Origin: Streptomyces hirsutus
GTDB taxonomy: Bacteria > Actinomycetota > Actinomycetes > Streptomycetales > Streptomycetaceae
Assembly: GCF_001418415.1 (NCBI RefSeq)
Contig: NZ_LIQT01000093.1
Location: forward strand, 1-43,878
Length of the DNA stretch: 43,878 nt
Direction: 5' to 3'
Of the stretch, positions 32,497-40,600 are shown one piece after another. Under the pieces are notes generated by a model that had not been told where the DNA came from, ran no database searches, and saw only the letters and a list, made by a program, of their open reading frames with translations. Numbering within the stretch: position 1 is the first letter of the stretch; the number at the start of each line of letters is the position of its first letter. Both the position numbers and the translations under genes were made by a program.

Positions 32497-33021
32497 ATGA
32501 ATGCTGACGAGATCCTCGACATCGTCGACGAGAACGACCGGGTGGTCGGGCGGTCCCCTCGCGGTGAGGCCTACGCGCGGGGACTGCGGAACCGTTGCGC
32601 CTTCATCCTGGTCAGGGATGCCGAGGACCGGATCTTCGTGCACCGGCGCACGGCGACCAAGCTCGTCCACCCCTCCCTGTACGACATGTTCGTCGGCGGG
32701 GTCGTGGGCACCGGCGAGAGCTACGCCGAGGCGGCCCTGCGGGAGGCCGAGGAGGAACTGGGCGTGTCCGGGCTGCCGCAGCCCGTGTTCCTCTTCAAGT
32801 TCCTCTACGACGGCGACAGGGGGAGCTGGTGGTCGGCGGTCCACGAGGTCCGCTGCGACCTGCCGGTGAAGCCCCAGGTCGAGGAGGTGGCCTGGCACAC
32901 CTTCCTGACCGAGCAGGAGCTGGAGCGCCGTCTGGGCGCATGGGCGTGGGCTCCGGACGGTCTGGAGGCGTACGAGCGCCTCAGGGCCCACCGCGGGCAG
33001 TTGGACGGCCCGAGCCTGTGA
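32497..33021 (+). CDS. Nudix hydrolase (isopentenyl-isomerase-like group)
   Basis: A 174-residue Nudix hydrolase. The Nudix box GX5EX7REUXEEXGU is complete: GGVVGTGESYAEAALREAEEELG. The N-terminal DENDRVVGRSPRGEAY and FILVRDAEDRIFVHRR place it with YfcD-like enzymes related to isopentenyl diphosphate isomerase. The substrate nucleoside or diphosphate is unknown. The ATG at 32497 is taken because conservation starts at MNADEILDIVDEND; an upstream ATG at 32485 has no better signal. Confidence 0.92.
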   Translation: MNADEILDIVDENDRVVGRSPRGEAYARGLRNRCAFILVRDAEDRIFVHRRTATKLVHPSLYDMFVGGVVGTGESYAEAALREAEEELGVSGLPQPVFLFKFLYDGDRGSWWSAVHEVRCDLPVKPQVEEVAWHTFLTEQELERRLGAWAWAPDGLEAYERLRAHRGQLDGPSL

Positions 33022-33068
33022 GCCGCACCGGCCGTGCCCGCGTCCGGGCCCCCGGATAGGGTCGCAAA

Positions 33069-33461
33069 GTGATCGACTTCATGCGGAACGTCCGGTTGTG
33101 GTTCGCGCCCCAGGACGTGCGGCAGGAGGGGGACACGCCCGACTACCGGTTCTCGCTGGCGAACGAACGCACGTTCCTGGCCTGGCTGCGGACCGCGCTC
33201 GCACTGGTCGGCGGCGGCTTCGCGGTGGACCAGTTCCTGCCGGACCTGCGCTGGGGCTGGCGGGTCGGGCTCGCGCTGGCGCTGCTCGCCGCGGGGGTGC
33301 TGTGCGCGCTGCGCGCGGTCAACCACTGGGTGCGCTGCGAGCGGGCCATGCGGCGCGGGGAAGATCTGCCGGTGTCCCGGTTCCCGGTGCTGCTGAGCCT
33401 CGTCGTCGCCGTCGTCGCGGTGGCGATGGTCGTCGTGGTGCTCGTCGGGTGGGGCGGATGA
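33069..33461 (+). CDS. DUF202 (YidH-like) membrane protein
   Basis: A 130-residue inner-membrane protein with the DUF202 signature FSLANERTFLAWLRTALALVGGGFAV. Three hydrophobic segments follow the soluble N-terminus: about 40-55, 62-80 and 105-127. Function of the family is unknown. The GTG at 33069 is supported by homology. The TGA overlaps the ATG of the next gene, a second DUF202 protein, so the two probably form a complex or duplicated pair. Confidence 0.88.
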   Translation: MIDFMRNVRLWFAPQDVRQEGDTPDYRFSLANERTFLAWLRTALALVGGGFAVDQFLPDLRWGWRVGLALALLAAGVLCALRAVNHWVRCERAMRRGEDLPVSRFPVLLSLVVAVVAVAMVVVVLVGWGG

Positions 33462-33793
33462 CCGGGCCGACCGGGGTACGGGAGGGCCGGGACCCGGGGC
33501 TGCAGCCCGAGCGGACCCGGCTCGCGTGGCGCCGTACGACCCTGGCGGCCACGGTCGCCACCGTGCTGGCGGTCCGGACCGCGCTGCACGGCGGGGTCTC
33601 GGCCCCCACCGTGGTCCTGTGCGCGCTGTGCTGCGCCTGCTGGCTGGGGTTCCTCCTGATCGCCCACCGCCGGATCCGCACCCTCTCGGCCACCGGCACC
33701 CCGGCCGCCCCCGCCCCGCGGCACCTCACCGCCGCGGTGCTGTGCACCGCGGCCCTGGCCGTGTGCGGGGCGACCCTCGTCCTTCAGGGCTGA
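33458..33793 (+). CDS. second DUF202 membrane protein
   Basis: A 111-residue companion of the preceding gene. It has the related signature LQPERTRLAWRRTTLAATVA and three membrane segments (ATVATVLAVRTAL; VVLCALCCACWLGFLLIA; AAVLCTAALAVCGATLVL). The ATG at 33458 overlaps the stop of the first DUF202 gene (ATGA). The stop lies in the first copy of a 24-bp tandem duplication. Confidence 0.87.
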   Translation: MTGPTGVREGRDPGLQPERTRLAWRRTTLAATVATVLAVRTALHGGVSAPTVVLCALCCACWLGFLLIAHRRIRTLSATGTPAAPAPRHLTAAVLCTAALAVCGATLVLQG

Positions 33794-33825
33794 CGTACGA
33801 GCGTCCTTCAGGGCCGACGTACGGC
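33778..33825. repeat. 24-bp tandem duplication over the DUF202 gene stop
   Basis: CGTCCTTCAGGGCTGACGTA at 33778 is repeated 24 bases later as CGTCCTTCAGGGCCGACGTA. The stop TGA of the membrane protein is in copy one; in copy two it has become CGA. Confidence 0.85.
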
Positions 33826-33840
33826 CGGCCTACCGGCCGT
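33821..33840. terminator. 8-bp hairpin, bidirectional
   Basis: ACGGCCGG (33821-33828) pairs with CCGGCCGT (33833-33840) over the loop CCTA, between the convergent DUF202 and quinone oxidoreductase genes. Confidence 0.6.
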
Positions 33841-33870
33841 CGCCCGCCCCTCCGCTCCTTCGTCCACCGC

Positions 33871-34800
33871 CTACCCGTCCACCGTCACCACGATCTTCCC
33901 CCTGGTCCGGCCCTCCTGGTTGAGGCGGTGGGCGTCCGCCGCGCGTTCCAGCGGGAACGCCTCGGAGACGTGCACGCTCACCACGCCCTGTTCCGCCAGT
34001 TCGGACAGGTGCCCGAGATCCTGCGGGTCCGGGCGGACGAACCAGTAACTGCCGCCGTACTCCACGACGGCGGGGTCGGCGATCGACGCGAGCCGGCCCT
34101 CGGAGGCCAGGGCGGTGGCGGAGGCCTTCAGGGCGTCACCGCCGACCGAGTCGAACACGGCGTCCACGCCGGCCGGGGCCGACCCCCGCAGCCGTTCGGC
34201 GAGGCCGTCGCCGTAGGCCACCGGCTCCCCGCCCAGGCTTCGGACGAAGTCGTGGTTGCGCTCGCTCGCCGTGCCGAGGACGCGGGCGCCGAGATGTGCG
34301 GCGAGCTGGACGGCGATGGAGCCGACGCCGCCGGCCGCGGCGTGCACCAGGACGGTCTCGCCCCGCTTCACCCGCAGGGCCCTGTGCAGCACCTGGTAGG
34401 CGGTGAGTCCCGCGAGGGGCAGTCCCGCGGCCTCCTCGAAGGACAGGTTGCGCGGCTTGCGCGCGAGGGCCCGTACCGGGGCGGCCACGTACTCGGCGAA
34501 GGTGCCACGGGAGAGGAAGTCCTCGCGCACATAGCCGATGACCTCGTCGCCGGCGGCGAACTCGGGGACGGCGGCGCCCGGCCGTACCACCACGCCCGAG
34601 ACGTCCCAGCCCGGGACCACGGGGAAGACGGGGGCCAGGATCTGGTCGAGGTAGCCTTCGCGGCACTTCCAGTCGACCGGGTTGACGGCGGCCGCCCGCA
34701 CCTTCACGAGCACCGTGTCGGGGCCGACCCGGGGCTCCGGCATCTCCGTGAGTTCGAGTACCTCGGGGCCGCCGTACCGCGCATAGCTGATCGCCTTCAT
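33871..34800 (-). CDS. NADP-dependent quinone oxidoreductase (zinc-free MDR family)
   Basis: A 309-residue medium-chain dehydrogenase/reductase of the quinone oxidoreductase type. It begins MKAISYARYGGPEVLEL. The NADP-binding motif is VHAAAGGVGSIAVQLAAHLG, and the PGWDVSGVV and AGDEVIGYV strands are as in the family. No structural zinc cysteines are present. The ATG at 34800 is the conserved start; the frame runs to 34836. The gene diverges from the kinase-dehydrogenase pair and shares the 214-base spacer with the TetR-type operator at 34959. Confidence 0.92.
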   Translation of the reverse strand: MKAISYARYGGPEVLELTEMPEPRVGPDTVLVKVRAAAVNPVDWKCREGYLDQILAPVFPVVPGWDVSGVVVRPGAAVPEFAAGDEVIGYVREDFLSRGTFAEYVAAPVRALARKPRNLSFEEAAGLPLAGLTAYQVLHRALRVKRGETVLVHAAAGGVGSIAVQLAAHLGARVLGTASERNHDFVRSLGGEPVAYGDGLAERLRGSAPAGVDAVFDSVGGDALKASATALASEGRLASIADPAVVEYGGSYWFVRPDPQDLGHLSELAEQGVVSVHVSEAFPLERAADAHRLNQEGRTRGKIVVTVDG

Positions 34801-34958
34801 GGGGTAGAGCCTTCGCCGCCGTCTCCCGCCGCGCAAGTGGAATGCCGGAGCCGGAGGACCGGGCCGGGCCGTTCACGCCACGGCGGCCCTGCGGCACGCC
34901 GGCGGGAGGCGGACTTTCCCCGTGGCCCCGATCACGTTTCCCCCTCACTCTGGACGGC

Positions 34959-34976
34959 ATACCGACTGGTCGGCAT
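34959..34976. promoter_or_regulatory. TetR-type operator upstream of the kinase-acyl-CoA dehydrogenase operon
   Basis: ATACCGACTGGTCGGCAT contains the inverted repeat CCGAC-TG-GTCGG. It is 38 bases before the kinase start codon and matches the site in front of the SDR gene at 12 of 16 positions. The TetR regulator at 37328-37930 lies between the two units and is the likely binder. Confidence 0.65.
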
Positions 34977-35014
34977 CATATGTCGAGTACTGTCACCGGC
35001 CCGTAGGAGCGAGT

Positions 35015-36061
35015 ATGAGCCCCGACCACCCGCCCGGACTGGATCTCGACCGGCTGGGCGCGCTGCTCGGCCGGGAGCGGCCCGGTCTGGTGAACGGCCC
35101 GCTCTCCGGCCGGCTGATCGAGGGCGGCAGGTCGAACCTCACCTACGCGGTCTCCGACGGCACCGCGAAGTGGGTGGTACGGCGTCCCCCGCTCGGGCAC
35201 GTCCTGGCCACCGCGCACGACATGAGGCGCGAGCACCGCGTGATCAGCGCGCTGCACCCCACTCCCGTCCCGGTGCCCCGCACCGTGCTGCTGTGCGAGG
35301 ACGAGGAGGTGCTCGGGGCGCCCTTCTACGTCATGGAGTTCGTCGAGGGCACCCCGTACCGGACGGCGGACCAGCTGGCGCCGCTCGGCGCGGAGCGCAC
35401 CCGGCAGGCGGTGCTCGCCCTGGTGGACACGCTGGTCGACCTGCACGCGGTGGACCCCGGTGAGGTGGGCCTGGCCGACTTCGGCCGCCCCGAGGGCTTC
35501 CTGGACCGGCAGCTGCGGCGCTGGGGCAAGCAGCTGGACGCCTCCCGCAACCGGGAGCTGGCCGGGATCGACGAACTGCACGCCGCGCTCGGCCGGGAGC
35601 TGCCCCGCTCCCCCGCGCCGGCCGTGGTGCACGGCGACTACCGCCTGGACAACGTCCTGATCGCGAGCACCGACGAGGGCGTCGACTCGATCCGGGCGGT
35701 CCTCGACTGGGAGATGTCCACCCTCGGCGACCCGCTGACCGACCTCGGCCTGCTGGTGATGTACGGCATGCCGCTGGGCACGCCCGACTCCCCGGTCTCC
35801 ACGACCGCCGAGGCCCCGGGGCATCCGTCGCCCGCCGAGCTGATCGAGCGGTACGCCGCCCGTTCGGGCCGCGACGTCTCCGGGGTCGCCTGGTACACGG
35901 CGTTCGCCTGGTTCAAGCTCGCGGTGATCCTCGAGGGCATCCACTACCGCTACACGCTGGGGCAGACCGTCGGCCCCGGCTTCGACCGCATCGGCGATCT
36001 CGTCCCCGTCTTCATCGAGCACGGTCTGACCACGCTTCGCGAAGGCCTCCGGAAGGACTGA
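35015..36061 (+). CDS. aminoglycoside-phosphotransferase-like kinase (ACAD10/11 kinase-type)
   Basis: A 348-residue APH-fold kinase. Visible motifs are the nucleotide-binding GGRSNLTYAVSDG, the catalytic loop VVHGDYRLDNVLI (Brenner motif), the metal-binding VLDWEMSTLGDPLTDL, and a helical C-terminal part. Proteins of this group occur fused to, or next to, acyl-CoA dehydrogenases. In ACAD10/ACAD11 the kinase domain phosphorylates 4-hydroxyacyl-CoA, so the same role is plausible here. The ATG at 35015 has GGAG seven bases upstream. The dehydrogenase gene begins three bases after its stop, indicating coupling. Confidence 0.9.
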   Translation: MSPDHPPGLDLDRLGALLGRERPGLVNGPLSGRLIEGGRSNLTYAVSDGTAKWVVRRPPLGHVLATAHDMRREHRVISALHPTPVPVPRTVLLCEDEEVLGAPFYVMEFVEGTPYRTADQLAPLGAERTRQAVLALVDTLVDLHAVDPGEVGLADFGRPEGFLDRQLRRWGKQLDASRNRELAGIDELHAALGRELPRSPAPAVVHGDYRLDNVLIASTDEGVDSIRAVLDWEMSTLGDPLTDLGLLVMYGMPLGTPDSPVSTTAEAPGHPSPAELIERYAARSGRDVSGVAWYTAFAWFKLAVILEGIHYRYTLGQTVGPGFDRIGDLVPVFIEHGLTTLREGLRKD

Positions 36062-36064
36062 ACC

Positions 36065-37279
36065 ATGGACTTCACGTTCGACGCGCGCACCGAGGAACTG
36101 CGGGCCGCGCTCCTCGCCTTCATGGACGAGCACGTCCACCCCGCCGAGCGGGTCGCCGACGAGCAGCGCGCCGCGCTGGACTCCCCGTGGGCGAACCCTC
36201 CGGTCGTGGAGGAGCTCAAGGCCGAGGCGCGCAGGCAGGGCCTGTGGAACCTGTTCCTGCCCGACTCCGCGTACGGCGCCGGGCTCACCAACCTCCAGTA
36301 CGCCCCGCTCGCCGAGATCATGGGCCGCTCCCCGCAGCTGGCGCCCACGGCGACGAACTGCGCGGCGCCCGACACCGGCAACATGGAGGTGCTGACGCAG
36401 TTCGGCGACGAGCAGCAGCAGAAGCAGTGGCTGGAGCCGCTGCTGGCGGGTGAGATCCGCTCGGCGTTCGCGATGACCGAGCCGGACGTGGCCTCCTCGG
36501 ACGCCACCAACATCACCACGCGGATCGAGCGGGACGGCGACGAGTACGTCATCACCGGCCGCAAGTGGTACATCTCCGGGGCGATGCACCCGGACTGCAG
36601 GATCTTCATCGTGATGGGCAAGACCGACCCGGGCGGGGCGGACGTCCGCCGCCAGCAGTCCATGGTCCTGGTGCCGCGCGACACCCCGGGCGTCACGATC
36701 ACGCGTGCCATGCGGGTGTTCGGCTACGAGGACCACTACCACGGCGGCCATGCCGAGGTGGTCTTCGACCAGGCGCGCGTGCCGGTGTCGCACCTGATCG
36801 GCGAGGAGGGCGGCGGCTTCGCCATCGCGCAGGCCCGGCTCGGTCCCGGCCGGATCCACCACTGCATGCGGCTGATCGGCATGGCCGAGCGGGCGATCGA
36901 GCTGATGTGCCGGCGGGCCGTGTCCCGTGACGCCTTCGGCAAGTCGCTGGCCCAGCAGGGCGTCGTGCAGAACTGGATCGCGGACGCGCGGGTCGCCGTC
37001 GAGCAGCTGCGGCTGCTGGTGCTGAAGACGGCCTGGATGATGGACACGGTCGGCAACCGGGGCGCGCACACCGAGATCCAGGCCATCAAGATCGCGACCC
37101 CGCGCACGGTCGTCGGCATCCTCGACCGGGCCATCCAGCTGTACGGGGCGGGCGGGGTCAGCCAGGACCACCCGCTGGCCGAGCTGTACGCGGCCGCCCG
37201 GACGCTGATGATCGCCGACGGACCGGACGAGGTGCACCAGCGGTCGCTGGCCCGGCGGGAGATCAAGAAGTACCGCTAG
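36065..37279 (+). CDS. acyl-CoA dehydrogenase (ACAD10/11-type)
   Basis: A 404-residue FAD-dependent acyl-CoA dehydrogenase. The FAD/substrate region AFAMTEPDVASSDATNITTR, DGDEYVITGRKWYISGA, the C-terminal helical part (ARLGPGRIHHCMRLIGMAER) and QLYGAGGVSQDHPLAELYAA are diagnostic of the ACAD10/11-like group. Together with the upstream kinase it may remove the gamma-hydroxyl of 4-hydroxy fatty acyl-CoA; this is inference from the animal enzymes. The ATG at 36065 follows GGAAGGA. It converges on a TetR gene. Confidence 0.93.
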   Translation: MDFTFDARTEELRAALLAFMDEHVHPAERVADEQRAALDSPWANPPVVEELKAEARRQGLWNLFLPDSAYGAGLTNLQYAPLAEIMGRSPQLAPTATNCAAPDTGNMEVLTQFGDEQQQKQWLEPLLAGEIRSAFAMTEPDVASSDATNITTRIERDGDEYVITGRKWYISGAMHPDCRIFIVMGKTDPGGADVRRQQSMVLVPRDTPGVTITRAMRVFGYEDHYHGGHAEVVFDQARVPVSHLIGEEGGGFAIAQARLGPGRIHHCMRLIGMAERAIELMCRRAVSRDAFGKSLAQQGVVQNWIADARVAVEQLRLLVLKTAWMMDTVGNRGAHTEIQAIKIATPRTVVGILDRAIQLYGAGGVSQDHPLAELYAAARTLMIADGPDEVHQRSLARREIKKYR

Positions 37280-37284
37280 CCCTC

Positions 37285-37327
37285 GGCGCCCGGGCCCCGG
37301 TCCTGCGGGGCCTGCGGCCCCGGCGCC
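37285..37327. terminator. hairpin between acyl-CoA dehydrogenase and tetR genes
   Basis: GGCGCCCGGGCC (37285-37296) pairs with GGCCCCGGCGCC (37316-37327) with one mismatch. Inner pairing is CCCCG with CGGGG. It fills the whole convergent gap. Confidence 0.7.
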
Positions 37328-37930
37328 TCAGGGCCGCAGGGCTCGCAGCAGCAGGTCGGCGAGGTGGTCGGCGACCTGCTGCGGGGTGAGGGGGCCGTCG
37401 GGGCGGTACCAGGTCGACAGGTGGTGGACGGAGCCGAAGTGGTAGTCCACCACCAGGTCGGCCGGGGTCGCCGTGGAGAACACGCCCGCCGCCTGGCCTT
37501 CCTCGACCAGCGCGCGGAAGCGCTCGTGGTAGCGGCGGCGCTCGGCCCGTACCTGCTTGTTCTTCTCCGGGCTCAGATGGTGCATGGAGCGGAAGAAGAT
37601 CGACGCGTCGTCGAGGTTCTCGATCGTCGTGACGACGACGTCGGCCGCCGCGCCCCGCAGGCGCTCCTCGATCGGCTCGTCGGCGTTCGCGTAGGCGTCC
37701 AGACGCTCCTGCTGGACGCGCAGCACGCGCGCGTAGACCTCGTGCAGCAGGTCGTCCTTGGAGCCGAAGTAGTGGTAGAGCGCACCCTTGGTGACTCCGG
37801 CCGCCTCGACGATCTCCTGCACCGAAGTGCGGTCGTAGCCCTGCTCGGCGAAGAGCCGGGTGGCGGCGGCCAGGAGCCGCTGCGGCACCGGGGGCCCGTC
37901 GCCGTCCGTCGTCCTGGGCACTTCCGCCAC
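37328..37930 (-). CDS. TetR-family regulator of acyl-CoA genes
   Basis: A 200-residue TetR repressor. The helix-turn-helix covers about 18-62 (RLLAAATRLFAEQGYDRTSV, GVTKGALYHYFGSKDDLL). A helical ligand domain follows (DDASIFFRSMHHLSPEKNKQ; VVDYHFGSVHHLSTWYRP). Its position between the dehydrogenase operon and the SDR, with the same operator in front of both units, suggests it controls fatty acyl catabolism with an acyl-CoA ligand. The GTG at 37930 has AAGG upstream. It may also be cotranscribed with the SDR gene, which ends 167 bases upstream. Confidence 0.9.
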   Translation of the reverse strand: MAEVPRTTDGDGPPVPQRLLAAATRLFAEQGYDRTSVQEIVEAAGVTKGALYHYFGSKDDLLHEVYARVLRVQQERLDAYANADEPIEERLRGAAADVVVTTIENLDDASIFFRSMHHLSPEKNKQVRAERRRYHERFRALVEEGQAAGVFSTATPADLVVDYHFGSVHHLSTWYRPDGPLTPQQVADHLADLLLRALRP

Positions 37931-38097
37931 CTGCCTTCCGTGTCATTACCTGTCGTCGTCGGACCCTGCCGGTACCGCCGGCCGTCCTCGGCCGGGGCCC
38001 GCGGTCCGTCCCCCTGACGGGGATCTTCCCACCCCGCGGCCCCGGCGCGTCGGGCAGGACCGCATCGCGGTGTGCGGGACCTCCCCGCGTACCGGTT

Positions 38098-38871
38098 TCA
38101 CCGGGTGGACTCCCAGTGCCGCTGGATGCGGTTCATGCCGCCGAGCCAGCGCTCCGGGTCGGCGGCGCGGGCCTGGTAGTACTCGGCGACCTCGGGGTGC
38201 GGCAGGATCAGGAAGCGGTCCTCGTCGATGCCGCGGAACAGCGCGTCGGCCACGTCGTCCGGCTCGATCGCGGTCGGTGCGAGGACCAGGTCGCCCGCGC
38301 TGCCGCTGGCGGTGAGCATGTCGGTGCGTACGCCCTGAGGACAGATCGTGTGGACCTTCACCCCTCGGTGGCGGTACGTCAGCGACAGCCACTCGGCGAA
38401 GGCGTAGGCGCCGTGCTTGGTGACGCTGTAGGGGGCCGTGCCGATCATGGTGAGCAGTCCGGCGGCGGAGACGGTGGAGACGAAGCGGCCGCTGCCGCGC
38501 TCCAGCCAGTGAGGGAGCAGCGCGTGCGCCGCGCGGACGTGGGCCATGACGTTGACGTCCCAGGAGAGCGCCCAGCCCTGCTCGTCGAGCGGTTCGCCGG
38601 GTTCCCCGCCACCGCGGCCGACACCGGCGTTGGCGCAGTAGACGTCGACCGTGCCGCCGAGCGCGTCGCGGGCGTCGGGGACGACGGACGAGGCGTCGCC
38701 CGGGACCGCGATGCCGCCGATCTCGTCGGCGACGGCCTTGGCCCGGTCGGCGTCCAGGTCGTTGACGACGACCTGGGCCCCCTGGCCGGCGAAGCGGCGG
38801 GCGAGTGCCGCCCCGATGCCGCCCCCGGCCCCCGTGACGACCACCTTCGCACCCTGTACGGCTTCCACCAT
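38098..38871 (-). CDS. short-chain dehydrogenase/reductase
   Basis: A 257-residue SDR. The cofactor motif TGAGGGIG, the NAG motif in VYCANAGVG and the catalytic STVSAAG ... YSVTKHG (Ser, Tyr, Lys) are intact, as is the PQGVRTDM loop. The ATG at 38871 is preferred, with AAGGAG just upstream; a GTG at 38886 lacks a ribosome binding site. It likely oxidises a hydroxyacyl or alcohol intermediate in the pathway of the neighbouring acyl-CoA dehydrogenase, inferred from the shared operator. Confidence 0.9.
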   Translation of the reverse strand: MVEAVQGAKVVVTGAGGGIGAALARRFAGQGAQVVVNDLDADRAKAVADEIGGIAVPGDASSVVPDARDALGGTVDVYCANAGVGRGGGEPGEPLDEQGWALSWDVNVMAHVRAAHALLPHWLERGSGRFVSTVSAAGLLTMIGTAPYSVTKHGAYAFAEWLSLTYRHRGVKVHTICPQGVRTDMLTASGSAGDLVLAPTAIEPDDVADALFRGIDEDRFLILPHPEVAEYYQARAADPERWLGGMNRIQRHWESTR

Positions 38872-38906
38872 CGGCTCCTTCGGCACGGCTGCCCGGTTGC
38901 TTCTCG

Positions 38907-38963
38907 GTCACGTGACGGCATGACCACGTGGCCGCCTCGGCCGCACGGCCACGTGGCCGTGCG
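38907..38963. promoter_or_regulatory. three CACGTG palindromes upstream of the SDR gene
   Basis: GTCACGTGAC is at 38907-38916. CACGTG is at 38925-38930. A 22-bp perfect palindrome is centred on GGCCACGTGGCC at 38942-38963. All lie between the SDR start and the TetR-type operator. They may be binding sites of a dimeric regulator, or a cruciform in the leader. Confidence 0.45.
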
Positions 38964-38982
38964 ACGCGTCATGTCGCGCCAG

Positions 38983-38998
38983 ACTAACCGGTCGGTAT
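38983..38998. promoter_or_regulatory. TetR-type operator upstream of the SDR gene
   Basis: Read on the minus strand ATACCGACCGGTTAGT, agreeing at 12 of 16 positions with the site at 34959. It lies about 110 bases before the SDR start codon and about 110 bases before the NamZ-type gene on the other strand. Confidence 0.6.
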
Positions 38999-39109
38999 GC
39001 AGGGTGGAAGAGAAGTGCCGAACGGCGGCGGTCCGGCTCGTTCCCCGAGCGGTTCACGCGCGTTAACGTGCGTGAGCATGACACCGGCAGCGATCACGGA
39101 GGTCACGGT

Positions 39110-40405
39110 ATGAGACTGTCCAGACGGAGCCTGTTCGCCACCACCACAGCCACCCTCGCGGCCGCCGCCGCGACCCCGGCGGCCTTCGCCCAGGGCCGTA
39201 CGGGTCACCCGGAAGGGCACACGGAGTCCGGGCGGGCGGCCCCGGCGGCCGGGCGCCGGGGCCTGCGCACCGGCTTCGAGCAGCTCGCCGCGGACGGTTA
39301 CGCGGCGCTCGACGGGGAGCGGGTCGGCGTGGTCACCAACCCGACGGGCATCACCCGGGACGTGCGGCACATCGTCGACGTCATGCACGCCGACGACCGC
39401 GTGGACCTGACCGCCGTGTTCGGCCCCGAGCACGGTTTCCGGGGCACCGCGCAGGCGGGCGGCTCGGAGGGCCGCTACGACGACCCGGTGACCGGACTGC
39501 CCGTCTACGACACGTACCTGAAGAGCGGCCGGCCGCTCGCCGACATCTTCACCGCGTCGGGCGTCGACACGGTCGTCTTCGACATCCAGGACGCGGGCGC
39601 CCGCTTCTACACGTACATCTGGACGCTGTACGACTGCATGGAGGCGGCGCAGCTCGCGGGCAAACGGTTCGTGGTCCTCGACCGGCCGAACCCGGTGACC
39701 GGGCGGGCGGCCCTGGGGCCCGTGCTGCACCCGGAGTTCGCGACGTTCGTCGGGCGGCAGCCGATCGCGCAGGCGCACGGGATGACGGTGGCGGAGCTGG
39801 CGCGGCTGTTCAACGCCGAGTTCCTGGCCGAGCCGGTGCGGCTGGAGACGGTACGGATGTCGGGCTGGCGGCGGTCCGACTTCTACGACGCCTCGGGGCT
39901 GCCCTGGGTGCCGCCCAGCCCGAACATGCCGACGCCCGAGACGGCCCTGGTGTACGCGGGGACGTGTCTGTTCGAGGGCACCAACCTGTCCGAGGGGCGC
40001 GGGACGACCCGACCGTTCGAGCTCCTGGGCGCGGAGGGGATCGACGGGCGCTGGGCGGCCGAGGCGAACGGTCTGGGCCTGGCGGGCGTGCGGCTGCGCG
40101 AGGCGTACTTCGCTCCCACGTTCTCCAAGTTCCAGGGGAGGACGGTCGGAGGTGTGCAGCTCCACGTGCACGACCGGGAGGCGTTCGATCCGGTGCGTAC
40201 GGGTGTGGGGCTCCTGGTGAGCGCGAAACGGACGTGGAGCGGGTTCGCCTGGCGCCCGGACCACTGGATCGACAAGCTCACCGGCTCCGAGCGGGTGCGC
40301 ACGATGATCGACGCGGGCGCGGACACGGACGAGGTGGTGGCCGGCTGGCGGGAGGAACTGGCGGCGTTCCGGCGGACGCGGCGGGAGTACCTGCTGTACC
40401 GCTGA
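39110..40405 (+). CDS. NamZ-type exo-beta-N-acetylmuramidase (DUF1343), Tat-exported
   Basis: A 431-residue DUF1343 protein of the NamZ group, whose characterised Bacillus member removes terminal MurNAc from peptidoglycan fragments. A twin-arginine signal opens it (RLSRRSLFAT with RR, then an Ala-rich stretch to about residue 27). The core has GVVTNPTGITRD, FGPEHGFRGTAQAGG, VVFDIQDAGARFYTYIWTL and WVPPSPNMPTPETALVYAGT, all family hallmarks. The ATG at 39110 has GGAGG seven bases upstream. It probably acts outside the cell in wall recycling. Next to it a strong hairpin ends the transcript. Confidence 0.9.
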   Translation: MRLSRRSLFATTTATLAAAAATPAAFAQGRTGHPEGHTESGRAAPAAGRRGLRTGFEQLAADGYAALDGERVGVVTNPTGITRDVRHIVDVMHADDRVDLTAVFGPEHGFRGTAQAGGSEGRYDDPVTGLPVYDTYLKSGRPLADIFTASGVDTVVFDIQDAGARFYTYIWTLYDCMEAAQLAGKRFVVLDRPNPVTGRAALGPVLHPEFATFVGRQPIAQAHGMTVAELARLFNAEFLAEPVRLETVRMSGWRRSDFYDASGLPWVPPSPNMPTPETALVYAGTCLFEGTNLSEGRGTTRPFELLGAEGIDGRWAAEANGLGLAGVRLREAYFAPTFSKFQGRTVGGVQLHVHDREAFDPVRTGVGLLVSAKRTWSGFAWRPDHWIDKLTGSERVRTMIDAGADTDEVVAGWREELAAFRRTRREYLLYR

Positions 40406-40422
40406 GCGCGCCTCGGACACCG

Positions 40423-40461
40423 GCGCCCCGGACGACGGCCGACCGCCGCCGTCCGGGGCGC
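40423..40461 (+). terminator. 12-bp perfect hairpin after the NamZ-type gene
   Basis: GCGCCCCGGACG (40423-40434) pairs exactly with 40450-40461 over a 15-base GC-rich loop, 17 bases beyond the stop. Confidence 0.8.
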
Positions 40462-40564
40462 TCGGCGCATGCCTGCCCTCCCACCGCCGTCACCTGCACG
40501 GACACCGCTCCGGCGACGCTCTCGGGGACGGCGGTGCGACCGGGGACGCGATCGGCGCGCATAA

Positions 40565-40600
40565 CCCCGCGGCCTTCAGGAACCCGTGGAGGCCGCGGGG
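40565..40600. repeat. isolated 11-bp perfect hairpin
   Basis: CCCCGCGGCCT (40565-40575) pairs exactly with AGGCCGCGGGG (40590-40600), loop of 14 bases. It is over 150 bases from any gene end, so it may mark the end of a small transcript. Confidence 0.55.
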
